Assembly: GCF_007786445.1 (NCBI RefSeq)
Contig: NZ_VNJI01000059.1
Coordinates: 1 to 47,307 of the forward strand
DNA: 47,307 bases
Direction of reading: 5' to 3'
Origin: Paenibacillus cremeus
GTDB taxonomy: Bacteria > Bacillota > Bacilli > Paenibacillales > NBRC-103111
Below are positions 17,279 through 24,945 of the stretch, one piece after another; the stretch's first letter is position 1, and each line of letters begins with the position of its first letter. The position numbers and the translations under genes are program-made. The notes beneath the pieces were generated by a model. That model had not been told where the DNA came from. It searched no databases and saw only the letters and a program-made list of their open reading frames with translations.

Positions 17279-17328
17279 AAAGACACGTTTCAGGCAGTGT
17301 CGCCTTGGGGACGTGTCTTTCGTTTTTT
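17279..17328. terminator. Bidirectional terminator
   Basis: AAAGACACGT (17279-17288) pairs exactly with ACGTGTCTTT (17311-17320), with an inner GGCA/CGCC element and a downstream T run. It lies between the convergent SDR and LOG-family genes. Confidence 0.75.
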
Positions 17329-17339
17329 TGTGGCTCCAG

Positions 17340-17921
17340 TTAGGTTCGGTCTTCTGTGAGATAGGCTTTAACGGCCGGAGGCGTATAAGCGGCAAATTGC
17401 TGCAAGATGCCATGAGGAGTCGTATCCGTGATGACCATGGCGCGATTTTTTTCCTGCATAAATTGTTCACTGAGCATACGGTCGAATAATGAAATCAGAG
17501 GGTCAAAGTAACGGTTGATGTTAAACAACCCGCAAGGCTTGGCATGCAGACCCAGCTGCGCCCAGGTGAAGATCTCAAAATATTCCTCCATCGTACCCGG
17601 CCCGCCCGGCAAAGCGATGAAGCCGTCCGAGAGCTCCGCCATCTTGGATTTTCTCTCGTGCATGGAATCCACCAGGATCAGCTCCGTCAAGCCTTGATGC
17701 GCAATCTCGCGGTTTTGCAGAAAATAGGGTAGCACCCCGACAACTTGTCCTCCGGCCTCAAGCACAGCGTCTGCCACGGCTCCCATTAAGCCGACGTTCG
17801 CTCCGCCATACACCAGACGGATCCCCCGCTGTGCAAGCTCCTTGCCCAAGGCAGCAGCGCTTTCTCGATAAATCGGCGATGCCCCGACACTTGAGCCGCA
17901 AAAAACAGCAATACTTTTCAT
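17340..17921 (-). CDS. LOG-family protein (nucleoside 5'-monophosphate phosphoribohydrolase)
   Basis: 193 residues. Rossmann-like fold with the signature LPGGPGTMEEYFE (PGGxGTxxE) and YGGANVGLMGAVADA. LOG proteins remove the base from cytokinin riboside monophosphates or AMP; in bacteria many are general nucleotide hydrolases. ATG 17921 is chosen because GGGGAGGT precedes it and the protein then begins at MKSIAVFCGSS, the usual N terminus. An upstream frame extension lacks a ribosome site. Single gene, convergent with the SDR. Confidence 0.88.
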   Translation of the reverse strand: MKSIAVFCGSSVGASPIYRESAAALGKELAQRGIRLVYGGANVGLMGAVADAVLEAGGQVVGVLPYFLQNREIAHQGLTELILVDSMHERKSKMAELSDGFIALPGGPGTMEEYFEIFTWAQLGLHAKPCGLFNINRYFDPLISLFDRMLSEQFMQEKNRAMVITDTTPHGILQQFAAYTPPAVKAYLTEDRT

Positions 17922-18029
17922 GATTTGACCTCCCCTTTTTGTAACAAAGATTGGGATTAATTGTATATGAGAAAAGGGAGGCAATCAAGGACCTGGAGTG
18001 TAGAATCGGCCAAAGACAAGGAGAACATC

Positions 18030-18163
18030 ATGATCGCCCGCAATGCCACGATGTACCGCAAGGACTGGCTGGATGAGCTGGACTTAAAGAGCCTGAAACG
18101 CGGGAGGACGAATACATTATCATTAAGGTGTTTACGCGAACGACGATGGGGTACAACGCTTAG
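18030..18163 (+). pseudogene. Possible frameshifted small gene remnant
   Basis: ATG 18030 has a good AAGGAGA site five bases upstream and reads 18 plausible residues. From about 18083 the -1 frame becomes protein-like (LKEPETREDEYIIIKVFTR) and ends at TAG 18161-18163. The original frame turns Arg/Leu-rich. This suggests a small gene of about 44 residues broken by a one-base change. I do not recognise the family. It precedes the sulfatase at 18214. Confidence 0.3.
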
Positions 18164-18213
18164 AGCTGATTTCGGACCTGCGATTGTAAACTATTAGAGA
18201 GCAGAGGGATAGG

Positions 18214-19707
18214 ATGATGAGTGAAATGGAACGGAGACATCGGAGGCCGAATGTGCTCATTTTTATGACGGATCAGCAGCAGGAGGCGGTAACTCGGGAG
18301 ACACATCCGTGTCGGACGCCGCACCTCGACCGGTTTGCGCGCGAGGGCGTGCGCTTTACGCACACCTACACGACAATGGCGCATTGCTGCCCGTCGAGGG
18401 CTTCTTTTTTTACCGGGTTATATCCGTCGCAGCACGGCATTCATAACAATGTCTGCACCGCCACGGCGATTCAGAAAGGGCTCAATCCAGGCGTAGAAAC
18501 GTTCGGCGAAAAGCTGAAGGACGCCGGCTACTCGATGCATTTTAGCGGCAAATGGCACATCTCGGCCGAGGAAAATCCTTGCGATCGCGGCTGGGAGGAG
18601 CTGAAGGTGACCGCCGGCAAGGACGTGTTTATGGGGGCGAAAATCGACTCGTGGAGGCAGACGGTGCCTCAAGTGAAGCACCCGTCTGAGCGCAAGCCGG
18701 GCGAGCTGCTGCGTCCGGGCTGGGACGAGTACGTCTTGTACGGCACCACGGATCAGTCCTATGAGGAAATGGGCGATTACCGGGTGGTGACGAAGGCGAA
18801 GGAGCGGCTGGCGGAGCTGAAGCATGCCGAGCAGCCATGGTGCATGTATGTTGGGGTGCTGGGCCCTCACGATCCGTTCCTGATTCCGGAGAAGTACGCC
18901 GCCATGTACGACCCGGACGAGGTGGAGCTGCCGCCGAACTATGGCGATTCGTTGGAGTCGAAGCCCCGGGTGTACCAACGGATGCGGCGCGTCTGGAGCC
19001 AGCTGTCCGAGCGGGAGGTGCGGGAGTCGATCGCGCATTATTGGGGCTACTGCACGATGGTCGACGATCTGTTCGGCGACGTGCTGGAGGCGCTCAAGCA
19101 AACGGGCCAGGCAGACGATACGCTCGTGCTGTTCCTCTCCGATCATGGCGAGAGCGGCGGGGCGCATGGGTTGTTTTTGAAGGGGATCAGCCCGTACGAG
19201 GAAACGTACCGGATTCCTTGCATCGCGCGCTGGCCCCAAGGGATAGTTAATCCAGGGCGCAGCGTAGACGCGCTGGTCAGCATCATGGACTGGGCGCCCA
19301 CATTTATGGACGTCGCGGAAGCGGGCGAGCTGAACGCCGGCGGCGCGGGGGCAAGCCTGCTGCCCTGGCTGCGGGATGAGCCGGTGGCGCCGGGGGCTTG
19401 GCGCGATGCCGTGTTCAACCAGTGCAACGGCGTGGAGGTGTATTTTACCCAGCGGATGGTGCGGACGGACCGGTATAAATTTGTCTACAATCCGGTTGAT
19501 CTGGATGAGCTGTACGATTTGCAGGAGGACCCGTACGAGCTGAACAATGTGGCGGACGATCCGGTCATGCTGCCGGTCAAAACGATGCTGTATCAGCGCA
19601 TGTGGCAGGAGGCGGCGCGGAGCGGCGACCGGATCTTCAATCAATATCCGTCGATTGCAGCGGCGGATATTGGTCCCGCGCTGGCGATCGGCCGGGTGCC
19701 AGAGTGA
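18214..19707 (+). CDS. Type I sulfatase (arylsulfatase family)
   Basis: 497 residues. NVLIFMTDQQQ provides a metal-site Asp. The signature C58-C-P-S-R62 marks a Cys-type sulfatase needing formylglycine maturation. FSGKWHIS, GVLGPHDPF and LSDHGESGGAHG complete the metal and sulfate sites. No signal peptide. It is the second of three sulfatases here and only distantly like the other two in the aligned motifs. Two adjacent ATGs (18214, 18217) follow GAGGG. A copy of the core of the 51-bp repeat lies just after it. Confidence 0.88.
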   Translation: MMSEMERRHRRPNVLIFMTDQQQEAVTRETHPCRTPHLDRFAREGVRFTHTYTTMAHCCPSRASFFTGLYPSQHGIHNNVCTATAIQKGLNPGVETFGEKLKDAGYSMHFSGKWHISAEENPCDRGWEELKVTAGKDVFMGAKIDSWRQTVPQVKHPSERKPGELLRPGWDEYVLYGTTDQSYEEMGDYRVVTKAKERLAELKHAEQPWCMYVGVLGPHDPFLIPEKYAAMYDPDEVELPPNYGDSLESKPRVYQRMRRVWSQLSEREVRESIAHYWGYCTMVDDLFGDVLEALKQTGQADDTLVLFLSDHGESGGAHGLFLKGISPYEETYRIPCIARWPQGIVNPGRSVDALVSIMDWAPTFMDVAEAGELNAGGAGASLLPWLRDEPVAPGAWRDAVFNQCNGVEVYFTQRMVRTDRYKFVYNPVDLDELYDLQEDPYELNNVADDPVMLPVKTMLYQRMWQEAARSGDRIFNQYPSIAAADIGPALAIGRVPE

Positions 19708-19719
19708 GCGAGGGCTTGC

Positions 19720-19738
19720 AAGGCGGAAAACCCGCGCT
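19720..19738 (+). repeat. Single dispersed copy of the 51-bp repeat core
   Basis: AAGGCGGAAAACCCGCGCT differs from the core of the tandem array at 24140-24803 (AAGGCGGAAAATCCGCGCT) by one base. It is placed directly downstream of the sulfatase, before its terminator. Confidence 0.6.
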
Positions 19739-19774
19739 AAAAGCAAACGCTTCTAATATTATAGTTACTCTTTT

Positions 19775-19806
19775 GAGCCTGCCGGCGGATCGGCGGGCTC
19801 TTTTTG
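19775..19806 (+). terminator. Intrinsic terminator after the sulfatase
   Basis: GAGCCTGCCG (19775-19784) pairs with CGGCGGGCTC (19791-19800), followed by TTTTTGT. Confidence 0.85.
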
Positions 19807-19814
19807 TCTGAAAA

Positions 19815-19869
19815 TTTCAGTTTATTTTCAGATGCGCTTAACGTTGGTTTCAGTTTCGGCCTTTACAAT
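19815..19869 (+). promoter_or_regulatory. htrA promoter with four 11-bp direct repeats
   Basis: TTTCAG at 19815 and 19826, CTTAAC at 19837 and TTTCAG at 19848 are spaced exactly 11 bases apart. TACAAT (-10) begins at 19864, 27 bases after the start of the third repeat. Helical-phase repeats abutting the -35 region are the classic site of OmpR/PhoB-type response regulators. The same layout recurs at 21355 and 22712. Confidence 0.65.
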
Positions 19870-19909
19870 GCTACTTGTAAACATATTCAAAGCAATGGAG
19901 GTTACCACT

Positions 19910-21253
19910 ATGGAACACAACAATAACGAATTTAATCCGATGGATAACTATAACAATGACAATACAAATGAGATCAAGGCATCGAAGCCAGCGCGCATCA
20001 ACAGCCCAAGAACGAATTCCCGCTTTAAAAGCACGGTGGCAGCCTTCCTCGCAGGAACGCTCGTTACCGGCGGTCTGATGTTCGCTTCTGACAAAATGAA
20101 CCTGTTCACCGCCTATCAAGGCGTTATGCACGGCAGCACTGCTGCAGTGGCCACCACAGGATCGGGTTCTTCGGCAACGCTTGGCGGCATTGAGAAAGCT
20201 TCCGTAGACCCGGGGACAGCGACGGGCAGCATCGCGCAGATTGCGAAGCAAGCCAGTCCGGCGGTCGTCAAAATCGAGACGAAGGTGAAAGCGAGGACTA
20301 ATAACAGCGCAATGAATGACCCGTTGTTCCGTCAATTTTTCGGCGGTGGCAGCAGTTCAAATGATAGTGGCGGAGATTCCGGCGAGCTGCAGGATGGCGG
20401 TCTCGGAACGGGCTTCATTTTCGATAAAGCCGGGTACATCCTGACGAACGAGCACGTTATCGACGGTGCGGAGGAGATTTGGGTGACGGTGCAGGGCTAC
20501 GACAAGCCGTTCAAAGCTACGCTATTAGGCAACAGCTATGATCTGGACCTTGCTGCGCTCAAAATCGAAGGTGACAAAGACTTCCCATCCCTGCCGCTCG
20601 GCAACCCGGATGATACGAAGGTCGGCGACTGGGTTGTAGCGATTGGTAACCCGTACGGCTTCGACCAAACGGTGACCGAAGGCGTTCTTAGTGCCAAAGA
20701 AAGACCGATTACGATTCCGGATGAGCAAGGCACGCGGGAATACAAGCATTTGCTGCAAACCGACGCGTCCATTAACCCAGGGAACTCCGGCGGACCCCTG
20801 CTGAACATGAATGGCGAAGTCATCGGGATCAACACGGCTGTGAATGCGGAGGCGCAAGGCATCGGCTTTGCCATCCCGACGAGCACCGTCGCTACCGTAC
20901 TGGAGAACCTGAAAAACAATAAGCCGATTCCGAAAACCCCATCCCCATACATTGGGGTAGGTCTAGAGGATATCGATGACAGCTGGGTCAGCGATCTGAA
21001 GCTCAGCAGCAAGGACGGAGCGATCGTATCGCAGATCGAGCCCAAAAGTCCGGCGTTCGCCGCGGGCATCCGCGAGTACGACGTGATTACGGCAGTCAAT
21101 GGCGAGAAAGTGGCGAATTCCGACGAGCTTTCGACCAAAATTAAAGCGCAGCAGGTCGGCAGCACCATTAAAGTGACCATTTCCCGCAACGGGCAGCAAA
21201 GCGATGTTAGTGTCACTGTAGGCGACAAGAACAACAGCAGCGCGCAAAAATAA
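19910..21253 (+). CDS. htrA: HtrA/DegP-like membrane-anchored serine protease with PDZ domain
   Basis: 447 residues. Asn-rich cytoplasmic N terminus (1-38), one membrane anchor (about 41-60), and a trypsin-like domain with His in LTNEHVID, Asp in SYDLDLAALK and Ser in NPGNSGGPLLN. A C-terminal PDZ domain starts near SPYIGVGLEDI. It degrades misfolded proteins outside the membrane. ATG 19910 has GGAGG eight bases upstream; the longer frame from 19832 runs through the promoter and is rejected. In Bacillus subtilis htrA is induced by the CssRS two-component system; the direct repeats upstream suggest similar control. Confidence 0.92.
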   Translation: MEHNNNEFNPMDNYNNDNTNEIKASKPARINSPRTNSRFKSTVAAFLAGTLVTGGLMFASDKMNLFTAYQGVMHGSTAAVATTGSGSSATLGGIEKASVDPGTATGSIAQIAKQASPAVVKIETKVKARTNNSAMNDPLFRQFFGGGSSSNDSGGDSGELQDGGLGTGFIFDKAGYILTNEHVIDGAEEIWVTVQGYDKPFKATLLGNSYDLDLAALKIEGDKDFPSLPLGNPDDTKVGDWVVAIGNPYGFDQTVTEGVLSAKERPITIPDEQGTREYKHLLQTDASINPGNSGGPLLNMNGEVIGINTAVNAEAQGIGFAIPTSTVATVLENLKNNKPIPKTPSPYIGVGLEDIDDSWVSDLKLSSKDGAIVSQIEPKSPAFAAGIREYDVITAVNGEKVANSDELSTKIKAQQVGSTIKVTISRNGQQSDVSVTVGDKNNSSAQK

Positions 21254-21269
21254 GATAGCTCCGATAATG

Positions 21270-21310
21270 CGGCTTTCTCTCCACTGGGGAGGAAGCCGTC
21301 TTCTTGTTAT
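21270..21310 (+). terminator. Terminator after htrA
   Basis: CGGCTTTCTCTCC pairs with GGGGAGGAAGCCG around ACT (stem 21270-21298), followed by a T-rich TCTTCTTGTTATT. Confidence 0.65.
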
Positions 21311-21354
21311 TCAGGTTTTCCTAATCCAGGGCTGATTATCCGAAGGCGGGTGGC

Positions 21355-21410
21355 ATTCAGATAACTTTCAGCTTAAGATTCATCTGAATTTAAGGTTGGT
21401 CGTGCATAAT
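21355..21410 (+). promoter_or_regulatory. Foldase-locus promoter with four 11-bp direct repeats
   Basis: ATTCAG 21355, TTTCAG 21366, ATTCAT 21378 and TTTAAG 21389 lie upstream of CATAAT (-10) at 21405-21410, the third repeat again 27 bases before the -10. TTCAGATAACTTTCAG here is one base different from TTCAGCTAACTTTCAG at 22713. Drives the small membrane peptide gene and possibly the foldase. Confidence 0.6.
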
Positions 21411-21454
21411 GCAAGGAGTAAGAAATACGGACAAGCATTAGGGAGGAAGGAACC

Positions 21455-21553
21455 TTGCTGAACCCGACCCGATCGAGACCCAAATTCGCGTGGCCGCTTT
21501 TTTCGTTGCTGCTGACCACCCTGTTGATTTTTATGTATAGTCAAAATATGTGA
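21455..21553 (+). CDS. 32-residue single-span membrane peptide
   Basis: TTG start at 21455 preceded by a strong GGGAGGAAGG site (21441-21450). 32 residues: a basic N terminus (NPTRSRPK), then one hydrophobic helix (about 11-28), then a short tail ending at TGA 21551. It lies 45 bases after the -10 of the stress-type promoter and 61 bases before the foldase gene, so it is the first gene of that transcript. Such peptides can modulate membrane sensors or proteases, but there is no direct evidence of function. Confidence 0.5.
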   Translation: MLNPTRSRPKFAWPLFSLLLTTLLIFMYSQNM

Positions 21554-21554
21554 C

Positions 21555-21583
21555 TTGATATCGCACCTTAATCAATATAAACT
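21555..21583 (+). promoter_or_regulatory. Candidate sigma-A promoter directly before the foldase
   Basis: TTGATA (21555-21560), a 17-base spacer, and TAAACT (21578-21583). It could give basal foldase expression independent of the repeat-controlled promoter. Confidence 0.4.
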
Positions 21584-21613
21584 TACCTCATTCAAAGAAA
21601 GGGAGTATGAATA

Positions 21614-22636
21614 GTGAATAAAAAAACTTCAAATAAAACTTGGATCGCCGCATTTTTGGTTGTGTTTGTAGCCTTTGGTTCTTATGTGATGATCTATCCG
21701 CCGAAAGGGAAGGCCGAGGAGGCAGCAGCTAAAGTTAACGGAGTAACGATCGGCAAAACCGAGGTACTCAATCAAGTCATGGCCAGCGGCGGCAAAGAAT
21801 TGCTGAACCAAATGATTGATAACGAAGTGATCCGTCAAGAAGCAAAGAAAGCAGGCATTACCGTTACAGCGGCGGATGTGGACAATGAGTTGGCTAGCAC
21901 CAAGAAGATGTTCCCTACCGAGGATGCATTCAACCAGGCACTGACCAGCAGCGGGATGACGGTGGACGCCCTAAAGCAGCAGCTTGAAACACAGGTGACG
22001 CTGAGGAAGCTTTTGGAGCCGCAAATCAATGTGACCGATGAGGACATCAAGCAATATTATGATCAAAATCTGGAGTCGATGAAAACGCCGGAGCAGGTGA
22101 AAGCCTCGCATATTCTGGTAGCGACGAAAGAGGAAGCCGAGTCGATCCTTAAGGATCTGAAAAACGGAGCCGATTTTGCTACAGTGGCGAAGGAAAAATC
22201 GACGGATACCGCTACGAAAGATAATGGCGGTGATCTGAGCTACTTCGGCAAGGGCGAGATGGATGCTGCCTTCGAAAAGGCTGCGTTCGCCCTCCCAGTG
22301 GGACAATTGAGCGATGTGATTCAAACCTCGTTCGGTTACCACATTATCAAGGTGACGGATCACAAGCAAGCTACAACACCAACGCTGGACGAGAAGAAGG
22401 ATGAAATCCGTGAAACGCTCGTGAAACAGCAAGTTCAGACGCTGTCTACCGATTGGCTTAATAAGAAGAAGTCGGAGGCGACCATCGTTAATTATTTGGA
22501 TAAGTCGACCCCGGCGACAACGGCAACAAACGGAACAAGCGCAACAACGCCTGCGACATCGCCAACAAGTCCGGCAACAAGCGCAACAACGCCTGCACCA
22601 TCGCCAACAAGTTCGGCAACGAATGCAACAAAATAA
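21614..22636 (+). CDS. Membrane-anchored PpiC/PrsA/SurA-type peptidyl-prolyl isomerase foldase
   Basis: 340 residues from GTG 21614 (AAAGGGAG upstream). N-terminal membrane anchor (about 10-29, no lipobox Cys, unlike classical PrsA), a SurA-like helical chaperone domain (about 35-165), then a parvulin domain starting at VKASHILVATKEEA with GGDLSYFGKGEM and GYHIIKVTD. The last about 45 residues are a Thr/Ala/Pro/Ser tail made of near-repeats of SPTSPATSATTPA. It catalyses proline isomerisation in exported proteins outside the membrane. Shares its operator type with htrA. Strong terminator follows. Confidence 0.88.
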   Translation: MNKKTSNKTWIAAFLVVFVAFGSYVMIYPPKGKAEEAAAKVNGVTIGKTEVLNQVMASGGKELLNQMIDNEVIRQEAKKAGITVTAADVDNELASTKKMFPTEDAFNQALTSSGMTVDALKQQLETQVTLRKLLEPQINVTDEDIKQYYDQNLESMKTPEQVKASHILVATKEEAESILKDLKNGADFATVAKEKSTDTATKDNGGDLSYFGKGEMDAAFEKAAFALPVGQLSDVIQTSFGYHIIKVTDHKQATTPTLDEKKDEIRETLVKQQVQTLSTDWLNKKKSEATIVNYLDKSTPATTATNGTSATTPATSPTSPATSATTPAPSPTSSATNATK

Positions 22637-22660
22637 TAGATTATTCTGTACGCCCTCAAG

Positions 22661-22690
22661 GTCCTGTTCATTCGAACAGGACTTTTTTTT
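22661..22690 (+). terminator. Intrinsic terminator after the foldase
   Basis: GTCCTGTTC (22661-22669) and GAACAGGAC (22674-22682) are perfect complements around ATTC, followed by a T run. Confidence 0.9.
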
Positions 22691-22711
22691 GTATTCTCCG
22701 CCAAGACCTGC

Positions 22712-22766
22712 CTTCAGCTAACTTTCAGTCCCCTTTCATGGTCACCTCAGAAACGAACGGCATAAT
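22712..22766 (+). promoter_or_regulatory. Third promoter with four 11-bp direct repeats
   Basis: CTTCAG 22712, TTTCAG 22723, TTTCAT 22734 and CCTCAG 22745, all 11 bases apart, with CATAAT (-10) at 22761-22766. Offsets from the -10 (-49, -38, -27, -16) equal those of the htrA promoter exactly. Confidence 0.6.
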
Positions 22767-22774
22767 GGTCTTAG

Positions 22775-22996
22775 TTGAACGGGCGAGCAAACGGTCTACA
22801 CAAGTTTCAAGAAAGCAATGGAGCTGGCAGGCAAACGATACGAATCAGTGATAAGCTGGGCTACATGAAGGCGATTCTGGAGATCGGACTGCAGCGTGAG
22901 GCCGATGCGGAAAATGACCTGACGTGGAGCTGCTCCACCCGCAAGGAAGGGCGGCCCGTCAGCGCTGGAGCACAGGACATGCTGCTATGGCAGTGA
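22775..22996 (+). other. Transcribed stretch with uncertain small reading frame
   Basis: Downstream of the third repeat promoter a frame runs to TGA 22994-22996. Its possible starts are TTG 22775 (too near the predicted transcription start) and ATG 22865 (43 residues, no clear ribosome site). A second frame from ATG 22818 gives 16 residues. None resembles a known family. It may be a small protein, a small RNA ending at the terminator at 23027, or a decayed gene. Confidence 0.3.
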
Positions 22997-23026
22997 GGGA
23001 AGCAAACATGAATCAAATGTTATAAA

Positions 23027-23056
23027 GGGTTCCCAGGGGATGGGAACTCTTTTTTT
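23027..23056 (+). terminator. Intrinsic terminator
   Basis: GGGTTCCCA (23027-23035) pairs with TGGGAACTC (23041-23049), followed by seven T residues. It closes the transcript begun at the 22712-22766 promoter, before the esterase. Confidence 0.85.
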
Positions 23057-23106
23057 GGTAATCCTAGGGGAAATGCAGTTTGAACTGAAGGCGAGGCAGC
23101 CGAGAG

Positions 23107-24003
23107 ATGGAAAGCATACAGAGTAAGTTGCAAAAATTCTTCTTTCGCGTGATAAGGCTGAATCGAATGTGGAAGCGCACGGGAGAAGAGCTGCGCTGCT
23201 ATGTCGAGAACAAGCAGAAAAAAGATCGTTATGAGCCGCCGAAGTCGTATTATGATCGATATGAGATTAAGAAATGTACGGTTGAGCGATTTCCTTGTTA
23301 TGAATTGAAACCGCGTACCGGTGGCGGGCGGAAGCATATCATTTTCATGCATGGCGGGGGCTATGTGCTGGAAATTACAAGCATGCATTGGGAATTTATT
23401 GGCAAACTAATCGATCGGACCCAGGTGGGCGTGACGGTGCCGATCTATCCTTTAGCACCCCGCTATACCTACCGCGATACGATGGGGATGCTTCAAGCCC
23501 TTTATTCTGAGCTGCTGACCCAGCACGATCCGGGGGATGTGATCTTTGCGGGGGACTCGGCCGGTGGAGGAATGAGTCTCGCATTCGCGATGCTGCTGAA
23601 GGAGAAAGGGTTCGCCCTGCCGGGACAGCTCATTTTGATCTCACCTGCGCTTGATATGACTTTTTGCAATCCGGAGGTTTCCTGCGTCGAAAAGCGTGAT
23701 CCCATCCTGGCAACACCCGCCATCGTCGATTGCGGTAAGTGGTATGCGGATAATCTGAATCTGAAGCATTACTTGATCAGTCCGTTATATGGGGATGTTC
23801 AAGGGCTGTGTCCCATCCGTCTATTCACGGGAACCGATGATATTTGCAATCCAGACGCGCGTAAGTTTAAGGCCAAGGCGGAAGCTCAGGGGATCGCGGT
23901 CGACTATTACGAGTACCCGGAAATGCTGCATGTGTGGCCTTTTTTCGGGCTTCCGGAATCCAAGCAGGCGGTGGAGCAGATCGTTGAAGCTATTGAAGCG
24001 TGA
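23107..24003 (+). CDS. Alpha/beta hydrolase, hormone-sensitive-lipase-type esterase
   Basis: 298 residues. Oxyanion motif HGGGYVLE, nucleophile elbow GDSAGGGMS, acid in FTGTDDICNPDAR and His in EMLHVWPFF give the full HSL-family triad. No signal peptide, hence probably intracellular hydrolysis of short acyl esters or acetylated compounds. The ribosome site before ATG 23107 is weak (GCGAGGCA), and no good promoter is seen after the terminator just upstream. It is followed by a repeat array, not by a partner gene. About 135 bases (24004-24139) after it show only weak hairpins. Confidence 0.85.
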   Translation: MESIQSKLQKFFFRVIRLNRMWKRTGEELRCYVENKQKKDRYEPPKSYYDRYEIKKCTVERFPCYELKPRTGGGRKHIIFMHGGGYVLEITSMHWEFIGKLIDRTQVGVTVPIYPLAPRYTYRDTMGMLQALYSELLTQHDPGDVIFAGDSAGGGMSLAFAMLLKEKGFALPGQLILISPALDMTFCNPEVSCVEKRDPILATPAIVDCGKWYADNLNLKHYLISPLYGDVQGLCPIRLFTGTDDICNPDARKFKAKAEAQGIAVDYYEYPEMLHVWPFFGLPESKQAVEQIVEAIEA

Positions 24004-24139
24004 AAAAAGGGACCGCTTTTTTTTGTAAAAGATGGTCTTCTTTTTGTATGCGTTTATGCGCTTTGTGAGCGGGGATTAGGGGATCACTTTGTTGGATGAG
24101 TGGAAAAAATTCATTCTACTTGTTGGCATCCGGCATGTG

Positions 24140-24803
24140 GCGCTCTAGAGCGGAAAATCCGCGCTGCAGGAGGGTCTATGAGCCGGAGGTGGCGCTCTAA
24201 GGCGGAAAATCTGCGCTGCAGGAGGGTCTAGGAGCCGGAGTGACGCTCTAAGGCGGAAAATCCGCGCTGCAGGTGGGTCTAGGAGCCGGAGTAGCGCTCT
24301 AAGGCGGAAAATCCGCGCTGCAGGCGGGTCTAGGAGCCGGAGTAGCGCTCTAAGGCGGAAAATCTGCGCTGCAGGAGGGTCTAGGAGCCGGAGTGACGCT
24401 CTAAGGCGGAAAATCCGCGCTGCAGGCGGGTTTAGGCGCCGGAGTGGCGCTCCAAGGCGGAAAATCCGCGCTGCAGGCGGGTCTAGGAGCCGGAGTGGCG
24501 CTCCGAGGCGGAAAATCCGCGCTGCAGGCGGGTCTAGGAGCCGGAGTGGAGCTCCAAGGCGGAAAATCCGCGCTGCAGGCGGGTCTAGGAGCCGGAGTGA
24601 CGCTCTAAGGCGAAAAATCCGCGCTGCAGGCGGGTCTAGGAGCCGGAGTAGCGCTCTAAGGCGGAAAATCCGCTCTGCAGGCGGGTCTAGGAGCCGGAGT
24701 AGCGCTCTAAGGCGGAAAATCCGCGCTGCAGGCGGGTCTAGGCGCCGGAGTAGCGCTCTAAGGCGGAAAATCCGCTCTGCAGGCGGGTCTAGGAGCCGGA
24801 GTA
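24140..24803 (+). repeat. Tandem array of 13 copies of a 51-bp repeat
   Basis: Units start at 24140, 24192, 24243, 24294, 24345, 24396, 24447, 24498, 24549, 24600, 24651, 24702 and 24753: period 51 except one 52-bp step after the first. Each unit holds an inverted repeat GCGGAAAATCCGC, a CTGCAG, and GGAGCCGGAGT. Variation is mostly single-base. One forward and one reverse frame stay open in typical units, but no start codon or ribosome site is seen and the 52-bp step breaks the frame, so it is treated as non-coding. A near-identical core copy occurs at 19720. Confidence 0.92.
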
Positions 24804-24813
24804 TTCGTCCGGC

Positions 24814-24873
24814 CCGGTCGGGCTCTATACGAATAATGAAATGACCTATTATGACGATGTAACGGTTCAGTAA
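24814..24873 (+). pseudogene. 3' remnant of a secreted glycan-active enzyme gene
   Basis: Immediately after the array, 19 codons read PVGLYTNNEMTYYDDVTVQ and stop (TAA 24871-24873). This resembles the last beta strands of concanavalin/LamG-like or related carbohydrate-active domains (VGLYTNN...FDDVTV). No matching upstream part is found before the array. It has its own terminator at 24914. It is likely the end of a lost gene, possibly interrupted by the array. Family assignment is by short motif. Confidence 0.45.
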
Positions 24874-24913
24874 ACGTAGGGCATCGCGGTAAGACCGGCA
24901 CCGATGATTTCTC

Positions 24914-24945
24914 AGACTGTTCCTTTATCGGACAGTCTTTTTTTC
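24914..24945 (+). terminator. Intrinsic terminator
   Basis: AGACTGT (24914-24920) pairs with ACAGTCT (24932-24938), with an inner TCC/GGA extension, followed by a T run. Terminates whatever gene once ended at 24873. Confidence 0.8.

Noticed and set aside
18081..18095. Programmed -1 frameshift in the small gene at 18030
   Set aside because: The CTTAAAG string is not a proper X-XXY-YYZ slippery heptamer, and no downstream structure is evident; decay is simpler.
19832..19909. N-terminal extension of HtrA
   Set aside because: The frame covers the operator repeats and the -10 box; the site GGAGG fits ATG 19910.
24140..24803. CRISPR array
   Set aside because: The units are contiguous 51-bp tandem copies with no unique spacers, and no cas genes are present.
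24140..24803. Coding repeat protein (17-residue units)
   Set aside because: One frame per strand is open in most units, but no start codon with ribosome site is present, a 52-bp step breaks the frame, and the implied peptide is Arg/Ser-rich without relation to known proteins.
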